DNA of 64,000 bases from Treponema sp. (GTDB lineage: Bacteria; Spirochaetota; Spirochaetia; Treponematales; Treponemataceae), in assembly GCA_017935745.1 (NCBI GenBank), contig JAGBGX010000017.1, positions 146,569-210,568 on the forward strand. The letters run 5' to 3'. Numbering within the stretch: position 1 is the stretch's first letter; every line of letters begins with the position of its first letter. The notes beneath the pieces are model-generated. The model did not search any database, was not told where the DNA came from, and was given only the letters and a program-made list of their open reading frames with translations. This document shows positions 7,514 to 16,321 of the stretch, piece after piece. The position numbers and the translations under genes were made by a program.

Positions 7514-10500
7514 CTACTTTTCAAGGATAAACTCAACCCGCCTGTTTTTCCAGTTCACGGAGCTGTCCTTGCGGTCCGCCACAGGCTCAGTTCCTCCCTT
7601 GCCTTCCACAGAAAGCCGGGAAGCGCTTACGCCCATTTTTACCAGCCGCTCCTTCACATAGTCTGCGCGCTGCTGAGAAAGCGGAATAAGCGCCTTGCCC
7701 CACACGCCTTCCTCCGTTTCCTCTGCCGCATTGTCCGAAGTCCTGTTTGCATGTCCCGCAACAGTAACCTTGTAGTCCTTGAATTTCTTCAGGATTTCAG
7801 AAACACGCTTGAGCACCCGCACATTGTTGTCAGCCTGCGCCTGCGTGATTCCTGCCTTCACAACGTTCCCGTCCGCATCAAGAACGCGCACACCAAAGTC
7901 AGCCTCGTTGCTTCTGAATATGATTGAAGGAATCTGCATCTTAAGCTTGTTTCCGTCGCGCACAACAAGCACATCAACGCTTATCACGCCGGTCACAACG
8001 CTCTTCATTCCAAGGTCATCATTCGCTTCAAATTCAAACGGATAGTCTTCCGCCGACTGCACAAGCTCGCCGTTGTTTCCGCGGCCGTCCCACACAATCC
8101 GCTCGGTGATAGAAGACTTTCCGCCAGTCTTCCAGAACGGCTTTCCGTTTCTGTCCTTGACGGTGAACGACCAGCTCTTAAGCCCTGCCAGCGTTCCGCA
8201 CTTGAGCTGCACAAACAGATCGTCATCGTTGCCGTCATTGTCCGGGCTGAAATACTTGGGCGAGGTCTTCACTGAAAGAACCGGCGGCTTTGCTGTGCAG
8301 ATGAACGGGCCGGAAGAAGCCTGCGTTGCATTTCCTTTTTCATACAGTATGGAAAGCCTGCCGCGGAATGTTCCCTCGGCGCTTTTTCCGTCAGCAGCAT
8401 CCCCTGCCCATGTTATCACGGACGGAAGAGGATCCTGCGTTCCGCCGGAAAACTGCTTTACAGACGCATCGGCCGAATCAACAACATCGAATTTCCATGA
8501 GGCGATTCCTTCAGTCACAGCAACCTTCAGATTGAATTTCTGGCTGTCAAGGAATCCGTCATTATTCGGAGAAATGCCCTTGTACGCCGCGGTCACAAAG
8601 GCGCTTACCGGCCGGGCATCCAGCGTTATGCCGGAAACAGATGCAGAGCCGGAATTTCCCGCCGCATCCCGCGAAAAGAGAACCACGGAATACATGCCGT
8701 TTTCAGCCTTGTTTCCGTTGTCGTCAGTGCCGTCCCATGAAAAGCCGGCGGCCGCGCTGTTGTTCCACACAAATGTCTTTACCGTAGCGTTGCGCGCATT
8801 TCTGATTTCAGCAGTCCACTTTGCCTCGGAAGAGCAGCTTTCAACATTCACCGGAACTGTCTGCCTGCTGCTTACGCCGTCCGGGGAAAAAGCTTTGTAC
8901 GGAACTGAAATTGCCGCTGACGGTGCAACTGTGTCAAGGACAAATTCCTGGCTGACGGCTTCGGCTTCAGTGCCGCTTTTCGCTACAGTCCGCGCAGAAA
9001 CAACATACACGCCGTCGCTGCACTTTTCCCCGCTGTCAGATATTCCGTCCCACACAAAGGACGAAGGAATCGCTGCGCTGCCGGAATACGTCTTTACAGC
9101 CGCGCCGTCCTTTTTCAGAATCTTCACTTCATACGAGCTGATTCCGCTTGAAGCCTTTGCAGCAGGAGTGACAGTGACGGTATCCTGGACGCCGTTGCCG
9201 TCCGGCGAGAATGCAGCCGGGCTTACAGAAACGGCAAGCTCCGTCCTGCTTGTGTCAAGCGTAAATTCCTTTGTCTCAAAAGTGCCGCTGTTTCCGGCAA
9301 GCTCTGTAACCGAAAGCACATAGCGATACCTTCCGTCCGGGGCAAAGCGGCCGCTTCCATCAAGTCCGTCCCATTCCACTGTATTCGGAAGGGAATTTTC
9401 AAAGCTGAATTCCTTTACGGCTGCGCCAGTCTGTGCGTTGACAATCGTTCCAGTCCAGAGCTTTTCACCTGTGTACGAAGGCTCTGGAAGCGCACGCTGG
9501 GAAATGGAAAGCACATTCTTTCCGTTAAACACTGTGTTTTCAGGAAGCGAAACTTCCGCCTTCGGAGGCTCGTTGTCAAGGACAAATACCGGGGAATAGG
9601 CAGGCTCCGGCTCATATCCGTTCAGATAGCGCGCCGTAACTTTTGCCCGGTACTCACCGTCCGCAAGGACCGCCCCGGAACTGCTTCTTCCGTCAAAAAC
9701 AAATTCGGAAGGCGGATTTGTTCTTCCTGACTTTGAATAGTACGATGTTTCGTCCTTTTTTCCGACAATATCAATGCTCCACTCCGTCAGCGAATTCACG
9801 CTTGCCGCAGGAGACGGAATTGCAATGCCGAACCTGACTGTCTTCCGCTGTTCAGCAACGCTTCCCTTCGGGGCAGGAGAAAAATACCGTGAGCCGGCAA
9901 TGAAAACCGCAGTCTCCGGCTTTTCCGCAGAAAAAATGATGTTTGAAAGCCCCTGCACTGACGTGTTTCCGGCGCGGTCTGTGGAAGCAATTTCATAGCT
10001 GTACACTCCGTCCGGCACAATCATTTTCTTTTCATCAGTGCCGTTCCATTCAATGTCAAGCGGCGCGGCATTTTCCCATTTGTACGAGCGCACAACAGCG
10101 CCGTTTTCATCAGTAATCCGCGCAGTCCACAAATCTTCAGCAGAGCCAGTCTGCCGTATCTTTAAAACCGCCTTGCTTCCCTCTCCGAAAATTTTCTCCG
10201 CTCCTTCAAGCGGCGCAACAACAGCTTCCGGCGGCGTATTGTCAACAACAACCTGCATCCGCGATGTTGAAGCTGTGTTTCCGTTGTCGTCAGCAGCTGT
10301 AAACTGATAATAGTACGTGCCGTCAGGCGCAAGGGAGCCGTCGTCAAGAAATCCGTTCCACACAATTTCAGCAGGAACAGCAACACTCTGCTTTGGAGTG
10401 GCAATCGACTTTGCCAATGATTTAAGTGTAAGCTTAGAAGGAAGCGAAATCTTGTTGCTGATAGTCCGCACAACTTCGCCCGCTTCATTTGTAATAATGA

Positions 10501-10681
10501 AATTCCATTCAGTCACATACCGCTTTTCACGGACTTTCAGCGGCACCACAAGGCTGTCCTGAACTCCGTCATTGTTCGGCGAAATATATATAGTTCCCGG
10601 CTCTGCAACTGCCGCAGGAGCCGCAAGCCCCAGCGAAAACGATGCCAGAATTCCAAGAAAATTCCTTCTGCTTTTTTTCAT
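7514..10681 (-). CDS. Large secreted protein: FlgD-type Ig repeats plus C-terminal OmpA domain
   Basis: A 1055-residue envelope or surface protein. ATG at 10681 is preferred to an upstream in-frame start because GGAG stands 7 nt before it and it opens a clean signal peptide, MKKSRRNFLGILASFSLGLA ending near AVAEP. The body holds many beta-sandwich units with the phrases SPNNDGVQDS, FSPDGNGVQDTV, ISPNNDGFLDSQKF and FSPDNDGNDDDLF, and WDGxxDxGxxxxDGxYxYxxxAxDxAGN, which are the FlgD Ig-like/gliding-associated pattern. The last about 150 residues form an OmpA-like peptidoglycan-binding domain (VTVAGHANRT, then LSQQRADYVKERLVKMGV and NRRVEFILEK). A role as an envelope scaffold anchored to peptidoglycan is inferred. 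The UPF0164 barrel gene lies 43 bp upstream and is probably cotranscribed. Confidence 0.82.
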   Translation of the reverse strand: MKKSRRNFLGILASFSLGLAAPAAVAEPGTIYISPNNDGVQDSLVVPLKVREKRYVTEWNFIITNEAGEVVRTISNKISLPSKLTLKSLAKSIATPKQSVAVPAEIVWNGFLDDGSLAPDGTYYYQFTAADDNGNTASTSRMQVVVDNTPPEAVVAPLEGAEKIFGEGSKAVLKIRQTGSAEDLWTARITDENGAVVRSYKWENAAPLDIEWNGTDEKKMIVPDGVYSYEIASTDRAGNTSVQGLSNIIFSAEKPETAVFIAGSRYFSPAPKGSVAEQRKTVRFGIAIPSPAASVNSLTEWSIDIVGKKDETSYYSKSGRTNPPSEFVFDGRSSSGAVLADGEYRAKVTARYLNGYEPEPAYSPVFVLDNEPPKAEVSLPENTVFNGKNVLSISQRALPEPSYTGEKLWTGTIVNAQTGAAVKEFSFENSLPNTVEWDGLDGSGRFAPDGRYRYVLSVTELAGNSGTFETKEFTLDTSRTELAVSVSPAAFSPDGNGVQDTVTVTPAAKASSGISSYEVKILKKDGAAVKTYSGSAAIPSSFVWDGISDSGEKCSDGVYVVSARTVAKSGTEAEAVSQEFVLDTVAPSAAISVPYKAFSPDGVSSRQTVPVNVESCSSEAKWTAEIRNARNATVKTFVWNNSAAAGFSWDGTDDNGNKAENGMYSVVLFSRDAAGNSGSASVSGITLDARPVSAFVTAAYKGISPNNDGFLDSQKFNLKVAVTEGIASWKFDVVDSADASVKQFSGGTQDPLPSVITWAGDAADGKSAEGTFRGRLSILYEKGNATQASSGPFICTAKPPVLSVKTSPKYFSPDNDGNDDDLFVQLKCGTLAGLKSWSFTVKDRNGKPFWKTGGKSSITERIVWDGRGNNGELVQSAEDYPFEFEANDDLGMKSVVTGVISVDVLVVRDGNKLKMQIPSIIFRSNEADFGVRVLDADGNVVKAGITQAQADNNVRVLKRVSEILKKFKDYKVTVAGHANRTSDNAAEETEEGVWGKALIPLSQQRADYVKERLVKMGVSASRLSVEGKGGTEPVADRKDSSVNWKNRRVEFILEK

Positions 10682-10724
10682 CACATGCTCCGGTTTCAAG
10701 GCGCACAACAGCGCCCGCCGCGGC

Positions 10725-11801
10725 TTATTTTGCCGCTTCATTCCACATATAAATTTCAGGAGCCTCTGTATCCTTCAGCCCCAGATCAAGCTTTGCGCCG
10801 AAGCTCACCGCCTGAATTCCTGAGTACAGGCTCTGCGTTGCAACGGCGGGAACAATTTCACTGCGCTCCCAGTCAGCATTTTTTTCAGAAATTGTCTTTG
10901 AAGTGATTCCGATTCTGAACGAGGCGCCCACAGAAAAGCTGCTCAGCCCGTCCATTCCGCCTTCTGCAATTTCCCGGATATTTGCCTGCCACGCCGCAGA
11001 CAGCCGCACAAAGTTGTTGTAGTCAACACCGAATCCCAGATCCGCAATGCAGTTCTGGAAAGCAGGGAACGCCGCATCCGCGCTGAATCCTCCAGTCCAT
11101 TTCTTTGCGCGGAAGAGTGTCGCCGCAAAGGAAGCACGCGGCGTAAAGATTGACGGATACGGGGACGAGCTTGCATCATCATCAATTCCGAGCGTATCAT
11201 AGTCAGCGGGCTTTCCCATGTTCAGCAGGGAAAATCCGAGGCGCGGCGACTGAAAAATGCCGAAGTCTTCCATTTTGTACAGCGCGCCCAGATCGGCTCC
11301 GATAGAAAAATCAGCGCCCGACCCCATATAAAAACCGGTGTATATGTTCGCGCCCACGCACAGCCTGTCAGTCAGTTCCTTTGCAACGCCCGCATGGACA
11401 ATGGCCGTCTTGCGCACATCCATTCCGTAAAAATCAGCGAACAGCGCGCTTGTTGTGAACGAAAATACAGACCACCGTGTCGGAATAATCATCCCGGCCT
11501 GAAATCCTCCGCCGACGCTTTTGTCGCTTTTAGCGCCTTCAATCCGTATCTTGTCGTTATTGAAGAATGCAGTGCCGCTCAAGTCAATGCCCACCCGCTG
11601 CTCTCCGGCACTCAAGGCAGGATTGTATGTTATTGATGACGGAACTACCGTGAAATCCGGGCCGCCAGCCGCAGACGCAGCTCCCCTCATAAGCTCAGGA
11701 TTTGTCAGCCTGAACAGCTCCTCGCCGCCATACGGCGGATTATATGCAAACAGTCCGGCGCAGCAGACGCACAGAACAATGCATGCCAGCATATTTTTCA
11801 T
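10725..11801 (-). CDS. UPF0164 family outer-membrane beta-barrel protein
   Basis: A 358-residue exported protein. The start at 11801 has GGAGGTGAG upstream and opens a signal peptide, MKNMLACIVLCVCCAGLFAY. The mature part begins with NPPYGGEELFRLTNPELMRGAASAAGG, a block I associate with the treponemal UPF0164 family, which is treated as FadL-like outer-membrane barrels for hydrophobic substrates. Alternating aromatic/glycine beta strands follow (FSFTTSALFADFYGMD, ANIYTGFYMGSGADFSIGADLGALY) and the segment PRASFAATLFRAKKW. The transport role is known only by family analogy. It is the first gene of a likely pair with the FlgD-Ig/OmpA protein, which suggests a joint outer-envelope function. Confidence 0.78.
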   Translation of the reverse strand: MKNMLACIVLCVCCAGLFAYNPPYGGEELFRLTNPELMRGAASAAGGPDFTVVPSSITYNPALSAGEQRVGIDLSGTAFFNNDKIRIEGAKSDKSVGGGFQAGMIIPTRWSVFSFTTSALFADFYGMDVRKTAIVHAGVAKELTDRLCVGANIYTGFYMGSGADFSIGADLGALYKMEDFGIFQSPRLGFSLLNMGKPADYDTLGIDDDASSSPYPSIFTPRASFAATLFRAKKWTGGFSADAAFPAFQNCIADLGFGVDYNNFVRLSAAWQANIREIAEGGMDGLSSFSVGASFRIGITSKTISEKNADWERSEIVPAVATQSLYSGIQAVSFGAKLDLGLKDTEAPEIYMWNEAAK

Positions 11802-11863
11802 GCTCTCACCTCCCAAAGCCGCCGTGCCGCAAAGCAGCATACAAGACAGCGGCCGATATTTTT

Positions 11864-12739
11864 TCAGCGTACTTTATTTTCGGCAGACTGGCTGTTTTCC
11901 CTTAAAAAAGATTCCGCTTCATCTATTAAAAAGCCGGGCGTACTTGCCCCCGCTGTAATTCCCACTGTTTCCATTGCAAGAAATTCGCCCGGAATGTCCT
12001 CCGCAGTTTCAATCAGCGCCGCTTTTCCGCATATGTTTGCTGCCGTTTCAAAAAGCCTTCTTGTGTTTGCTGAATTTTTTCCTCCGATCACAAGAATTCC
12101 GTCAGCTGTTCCTTCAAGCTCACGGAGCGCATCCTGCCGCTTTGATGTTGCAGGACAGATCGAATTAAAAACCTGAATGCCGGGATTCCGGCGGCACAAA
12201 ACCCGGGAAATCTGCTCAAACTCAGACGGACTGAATGTCGTCTGCGCTATGAGGATGCTTTTTTCAGGAATGCTGATCTGCTCAGCTTCCGCAGCAGTTT
12301 CAATGACAACCGCCCTGCCTTCCGCATATCCGCAAATGCTTGCCACTTCGCCGTGATTCCTGTCCCCGGCAATAATAACGGCAAATCCCTTTTTTGCCCA
12401 CTCAGCCGCGCGCTTCTGGCTCTGGTGAACACGCGGACACGTTGCATCAATGACTTTTGCGCCGCTCTCTGCAAGCCGGGAAGCGACTTCGGGCGTAGTT
12501 CCGTGCGCGCGTATGATAACAGTGTCTCCGTTTCCAGCCTTTTCAGCCGAAGACGCATCCAGAATTTCAGCCCCGCGTTCCTTCAGAGAGCGCAGCACCG
12601 CATCATTATGGATCAAAGGGCCGAGCGTAAAGACAGTGCTGCTTCCGCGCGCATTTTCTTCCAGAGCCGCTTCAGCCGATTCCACAGCACGCTTCACTCC
12701 CATGCAAAATCCAAGCAGCCTGGCACGAACAATTTTCAC
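11864..12739 (-). CDS. ispH: 4-hydroxy-3-methylbut-2-enyl diphosphate reductase
   Basis: Last enzyme of the non-mevalonate isoprenoid pathway, turning HMBPP into IPP and DMAPP with a [4Fe-4S] cluster. The three cluster cysteines are all present: Cys12 in LLGFCMGVKRAV, Cys101 in DATCPRVHQSQ and Cys195 in NSICPATSKRQ. The substrate histidine motifs IIRAHGTTP and GDRNHGEV are also there, and IGGKNSANTRRLFE matches the family. The 291-residue length is typical of the short IspH form. The start at 12739 has GGAGTG upstream. It is on the same strand as secF but separated by the terminator at 12771-12799, so it likely has its own promoter. Confidence 0.96.
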   Translation of the reverse strand: MKIVRARLLGFCMGVKRAVESAEAALEENARGSSTVFTLGPLIHNDAVLRSLKERGAEILDASSAEKAGNGDTVIIRAHGTTPEVASRLAESGAKVIDATCPRVHQSQKRAAEWAKKGFAVIIAGDRNHGEVASICGYAEGRAVVIETAAEAEQISIPEKSILIAQTTFSPSEFEQISRVLCRRNPGIQVFNSICPATSKRQDALRELEGTADGILVIGGKNSANTRRLFETAANICGKAALIETAEDIPGEFLAMETVGITAGASTPGFLIDEAESFLRENSQSAENKVR

Positions 12740-12770
12740 GTAGCACTCCGATTGATCCGTTCACTGCTAT

Positions 12771-12799
12771 AAAAAAAGCCGCAACACAAAGGTTACGGC
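12771..12799 (-). terminator. Rho-independent terminator after secF
   Basis: On the minus strand an eight-base stem (GCCGTAAC with GTTGCGGC, one mismatch, six-base loop) at 12778-12799 is followed by seven U. It lies 23 bp past the secF stop codon and separates the yajC-secD-secF unit from ispH. Confidence 0.8.
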
Positions 12800-12821
12800 T
12801 TTGCAGCGAATCCGGCTGAAT

Positions 12822-14066
12822 TTATGCTTTCGGCATGGAAAGCACGTTTGCATGCGCAGAGCCGTGCGGACGGACATGACCTGCAAATTCTCCCGGCTCC
12901 CAGTGCCGGCGGGCAAAGGAAACAAATCCTGAGCTGATAAACAGCGAGGAATAGCATCCGGAAATCAGCCCGGCAGTAAGAACAACGGCAAAGTCACGGA
13001 TGCTTCCTGATGTGAACACAAGCAGAGAAACTGACGCGAACAAGGTTGTGACTGTCGTGATGACAGAGCGGCTGAACGTATCAGAAATCGACTTGTCAAG
13101 AATGTCGTTGAATTTCCTCGTCTGGACAAGCTTCATGTTCTCGCGCACACGGTCAAAAATAACAACGGTCGCATTTATGGAGTAGCCGAAAATCGTAAGG
13201 ACGGCCGCAAATGTCGTTGTGGAAAATTCAACCTGAGACCACGAAATAAAGGCAAACATGATAAGGCAGTCATGAACAAGCGCAATGACTGCTCCCACCG
13301 CAAAGTCCCAGTGAAAGCGGATGGCTGCATAGAGCCAGATTGCAAAAAGCGTTACGGCCGCAAGCAGCACAGACTTCATTGCATTGCTGCTGGAAAAGCC
13401 AGAGCCTACAAAGTCAGTCTTTATAACTGCGACTGATTCTTTTCCGAAGGCGGCCTGCAAAGCTTCCCGGATGTCCTTTTGCAGCATTTCTGAAGAAAGG
13501 CCGTTCTTTGTCTCCGCCGCACGGATCTGAAAGCTTCTGCCGGATTCTGCTCCAAGCTCCTTTACCGTGCTGTTTTTTCCGGCAAGCGCCGCACGGACAG
13601 CTTCAGCCAAGACAGCAGAATTCTTATCAGGAACATACATCAGCACCGGCGCATCTGAAAGGCGTGAAGTCGAGGAGCTGTCGCCGTACAGTTCATACGA
13701 ATCAGCTGAACCTGAATTCCTCAGGGAAACTGAAACACCATCCACAGCAGACAGCGCGTCCGCAATCTCTTTCACCGTCGGAAACTGCCCGAACGGAAAG
13801 CTTTTTGTCTCGTTTTCCGCTCCGGTTCCGCTCATCACAAGATCCAGCGATGTGCCGGACAGCTCAACGCTCACATTTGCAGAGCCGCTGTACGTCAGTT
13901 CAAGCGCAGCAGGCGCAATGCGGACTTCCTCAACAAGGCCCGGAACAAAGTCAATTCCGAAATTGATTCCGCGGATAAAAAATCCCGCAGCTCCGCACAC
14001 AATAAGCGCTGCGCTTAAAACAGCACAGGCTGGAAACGCTTTGCTGAAATGTCTTACTGTCTTCAT
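12822..14066 (-). CDS. secF: Protein translocase subunit SecF
   Basis: Inner-membrane RND-type partner of SecD that uses proton flow to help Sec substrates leave the channel on the periplasmic side. 414 residues: a first membrane helix at about 12-32, the GINFGIDFVPG motif (SecF GxDFxGG type, here with VPG), a periplasmic domain, then five helices. ALVHDCLIMFAF, LTIFGYSINATVVIFDRVREN and TLFASVSLLVFTSGSIRDFAVVL are standard SecF sequence. The periplasmic part (about residues 60-210) is longer than in E. coli SecF, which accounts for the length over 400. Its ATG overlaps the secD stop codon by one base, showing translational coupling. Confidence 0.95.
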   Translation of the reverse strand: MKTVRHFSKAFPACAVLSAALIVCGAAGFFIRGINFGIDFVPGLVEEVRIAPAALELTYSGSANVSVELSGTSLDLVMSGTGAENETKSFPFGQFPTVKEIADALSAVDGVSVSLRNSGSADSYELYGDSSSTSRLSDAPVLMYVPDKNSAVLAEAVRAALAGKNSTVKELGAESGRSFQIRAAETKNGLSSEMLQKDIREALQAAFGKESVAVIKTDFVGSGFSSSNAMKSVLLAAVTLFAIWLYAAIRFHWDFAVGAVIALVHDCLIMFAFISWSQVEFSTTTFAAVLTIFGYSINATVVIFDRVRENMKLVQTRKFNDILDKSISDTFSRSVITTVTTLFASVSLLVFTSGSIRDFAVVLTAGLISGCYSSLFISSGFVSFARRHWEPGEFAGHVRPHGSAHANVLSMPKA

Positions 14067-15802
14067 TATTTTATCCCCCAGCCAATGCTGATAGCTTTCT
14101 TTTTGACAACTTCAGTCTGGAAGTCGAACATCAGGCGGGAAACAACAAGTGCCGTGAACACTGTCGAAACAACGCCGATTGCAAGGCTTACTGCAAATCC
14201 CTGGACTGCGCCAGTTCCAAGCTGAGACATGAACATGGCCGCAATGAATGTAGTGATATTAGAGTCCATAATCGACCAGAATGCATTGTCAAAGCCCGCG
14301 CTGATGCTGGAAGCCCTGTCCTTTCCAAGGCGGCGCTCTTCCTTGATGCGCTCAAAGATAATGACATTCGCATCAACTGCCATTCCGATTGTCAGAATCA
14401 TTCCGGCAACTGTCGGCAGCGTCACAGTCAGATTAAACGCGCTCAGAATGCTGAACATGATGTACAGGTTCAGAATCTGGGCAACGCACGCATTGACTCC
14501 GGCTCCATGGTACCAGATCAGCATGAAAACCATAATTGAAACAAGGCCCACAGCGATTGCAAGAAGTCCCTGGCGGATTGCCTGCTCTCCCAGGGAAGCT
14601 CCGATCACCTGCTGGCTTTCAACAGTAAGCGGAACATCGAGCCACGCAGTCTGAAGCACTTTCCTGATGTTCTGCGCTTCCTGAAGCGAAAACCCGGTAA
14701 GAGCAACCTGCCCGCCGGTAATCGCAGTCTGAATCCGGGCATTCGACTTGATTTTATTGTCGCTGACAATGCACAGGTTTTCTCCCACATGCTCGCCTGT
14801 GAATTTTCCGAATATTTCAGCCCCTTCAGCATCAAGCGTAAAATTCACCTGCGGCTTTCCTGTCAAGTCCTCGGAGCCTACTTCAGCCGACTTTATATGC
14901 TTTCCGTCAAGAGCGACTTCCTTTTTTACCACAAGGTACCCTTCAAACTGGTCAAGCCCGTATGCATCCGTTGTATAAAAGCCCATGACTTCGCAGTCCT
15001 CAGGAATAAGCTGCGGGTCAGCAAGGCGGCCCCGGCTGTCAAATGTGCTTTCAGGATTATTATAATAGTAGGAATTGAAAGATTCTGTCGCGCCTGTATC
15101 AACAAGCCTGAAATTCAGAATTCCGCGTCCCTGAATGATTGAATTCACCTGATCTGCTTCTGCGGAACCGGGAAGCTCAATGTAAATCCTGTCCTCTCCC
15201 TGCTGCCTGATTGTCGGGGAGCTCAGGCCGAACCTGTCTATGCGCCCCGAAAGCGTTTCGACAGCCTGCGCCATCGCTTCCGCCTTTAAAGTGTCAGCAT
15301 CGAACACAGAATCTCCCTGGTTTGCTATCACAGCATCGAGATCAGCCTTGACAATAACGCTCATGCCGCCGGAAAGATCAAGCCCGAGCTTTACCGAATT
15401 CTTATAGCGGTCCTTTGTCTTTAGGATTTTCTTTCTGAAGATGCCTTCAACAAACGATGCAAGCTCAGCTTTTGAGCCGAAGGAATTGAGCGCATCCTTG
15501 AGCAGAAGCGGAGAAGGAACAGCTTCGCCTGAAAGCTTGAAATTCTTTTTTGCCTGCTTTAAAAGCCAGTCCTGATCCGCTGCCAGACGGGCCTCGGGAT
15601 TCTGCCTGACTTCCTCCAGAAGGCTCTTTACCGCTTCATTCGCCTGAAAGCTTGAATAGTCCTTTATGTTTTCCAGGGAACTGAGGGCAAGAACCTTGTC
15701 CTCCTTTGGTGTGCGTGCATACCAGCTGATTGACGGCCACAAAAACGCAAAGCAGACGGCAAGCACGGCAATTATGATAACAAGGCGGCCTCTTTTACTC
15801 AT
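14066..15802 (-). CDS. secD: Protein translocase subunit SecD
   Basis: Partner of SecF in the accessory Sec complex. From ATG at 15802 it has 578 residues: helix 1 (LVIIIAVLAVCFAFLW), the P1 domain opening at KLGLDLSGGMSVIVKADLDAV, the P1 segment ETLSGRIDRFGLSSPTIRQQG, and five C-terminal helices including MILTIGMAVDANVIIFERIKEE, the SecD signature. The frame runs a further 54 codons upstream, but this overlaps yajC and is highly basic, so it is discarded. The start overlaps the yajC stop by 8 bp. It sits between yajC and secF in the usual bacterial order, and one promoter at 16254-16282 probably serves all three. Confidence 0.96.
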   Translation of the reverse strand: MSKRGRLVIIIAVLAVCFAFLWPSISWYARTPKEDKVLALSSLENIKDYSSFQANEAVKSLLEEVRQNPEARLAADQDWLLKQAKKNFKLSGEAVPSPLLLKDALNSFGSKAELASFVEGIFRKKILKTKDRYKNSVKLGLDLSGGMSVIVKADLDAVIANQGDSVFDADTLKAEAMAQAVETLSGRIDRFGLSSPTIRQQGEDRIYIELPGSAEADQVNSIIQGRGILNFRLVDTGATESFNSYYYNNPESTFDSRGRLADPQLIPEDCEVMGFYTTDAYGLDQFEGYLVVKKEVALDGKHIKSAEVGSEDLTGKPQVNFTLDAEGAEIFGKFTGEHVGENLCIVSDNKIKSNARIQTAITGGQVALTGFSLQEAQNIRKVLQTAWLDVPLTVESQQVIGASLGEQAIRQGLLAIAVGLVSIMVFMLIWYHGAGVNACVAQILNLYIMFSILSAFNLTVTLPTVAGMILTIGMAVDANVIIFERIKEERRLGKDRASSISAGFDNAFWSIMDSNITTFIAAMFMSQLGTGAVQGFAVSLAIGVVSTVFTALVVSRLMFDFQTEVVKKKAISIGWGIK

Positions 15803-16214
15803 CTTTCTTTTCCTCAGGCTCAGAGCCGGCCGGCTCTGCTTTTTCCTCTTTGTTTTTTCTGCCGAAAAGCAGCTTCTTTTCAGCTTTCTTTTCTTCAGCA
15901 GGCTTGTCTGAAATGACAGATGCCACTGCGGAACGGTTGAATTCAATCTTTGTATTGTCGTCAACCTTTATGATGACTGTGCCGGCTTCTTTTTTTACAG
16001 AGCTTACGGTTCCGTGGATTCCGCCGATTGTCACAACTTTGTCGCCTTTCTGGAGCGCATCAAGCATTTTCTGAAGCTCCTTCTGCTTTTTGCTCTGAGG
16101 GCGAATCATAAAAAAGTACATGATTATAACAATGAGGATAAGAGGCATCAGCATTCCAAAGCCGCCGCCTGCAAGCGGTTCCGCGGCCTGTAACAAAAGT
16201 GAATTAAACAGCAT
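15795..16214 (-). CDS. yajC: Preprotein translocase subunit YajC
   Basis: Small inner-membrane protein of the SecDF-YajC complex. A single membrane helix (LMPLILIVIIMYFFMIRPQSKKQKEL) is followed by the conserved cytoplasmic domain LQKGDKVVTIGGIHGTVSSV and IKVDDNTKIEFNRSAVASVI. Two ATG codons lie two codons apart, at 16220 and 16214; AGGAAGG is well spaced (7 nt) only for the inner one, so 16214 is used (139 residues). The C-terminal tail of about 35 residues is Lys/Glu-rich and longer than in E. coli YajC. It is first in the yajC-secD-secF operon. Confidence 0.93.
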   Translation of the reverse strand: MLFNSLLLQAAEPLAGGGFGMLMPLILIVIIMYFFMIRPQSKKQKELQKMLDALQKGDKVVTIGGIHGTVSSVKKEAGTVIIKVDDNTKIEFNRSAVASVISDKPAEEKKAEKKLLFGRKNKEEKAEPAGSEPEEKKDE

Positions 16215-16253
16215 TTTCATTCCTTCCTATGCAATAATTAAAAATAGTACTCA

Positions 16254-16282
16254 ATTATACCACACTTAGAAAAAACGCACAA
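16254..16282 (-). promoter_or_regulatory. Promoter for yajC-secD-secF
   Basis: On the minus strand TTGTGC (16277-16282) and TATAAT (16254-16259) are 17 bp apart. Transcription would begin near 16247, leaving a leader of about 30 nt with the AGGAAGG site. Confidence 0.6.
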
Positions 16283-16321
16283 GGGCGCAGACGGAAAAAC
16301 GCGCACAGCGCACCAGAACAG

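Noticed and set aside
8073..9323. A 416-codon plus-strand frame inside the FlgD-Ig/OmpA gene
   Set aside because: It is antisense to a clearly coding frame, Ser/Pro/Thr-rich as expected from a mirrored GC-biased gene, and has no domain.
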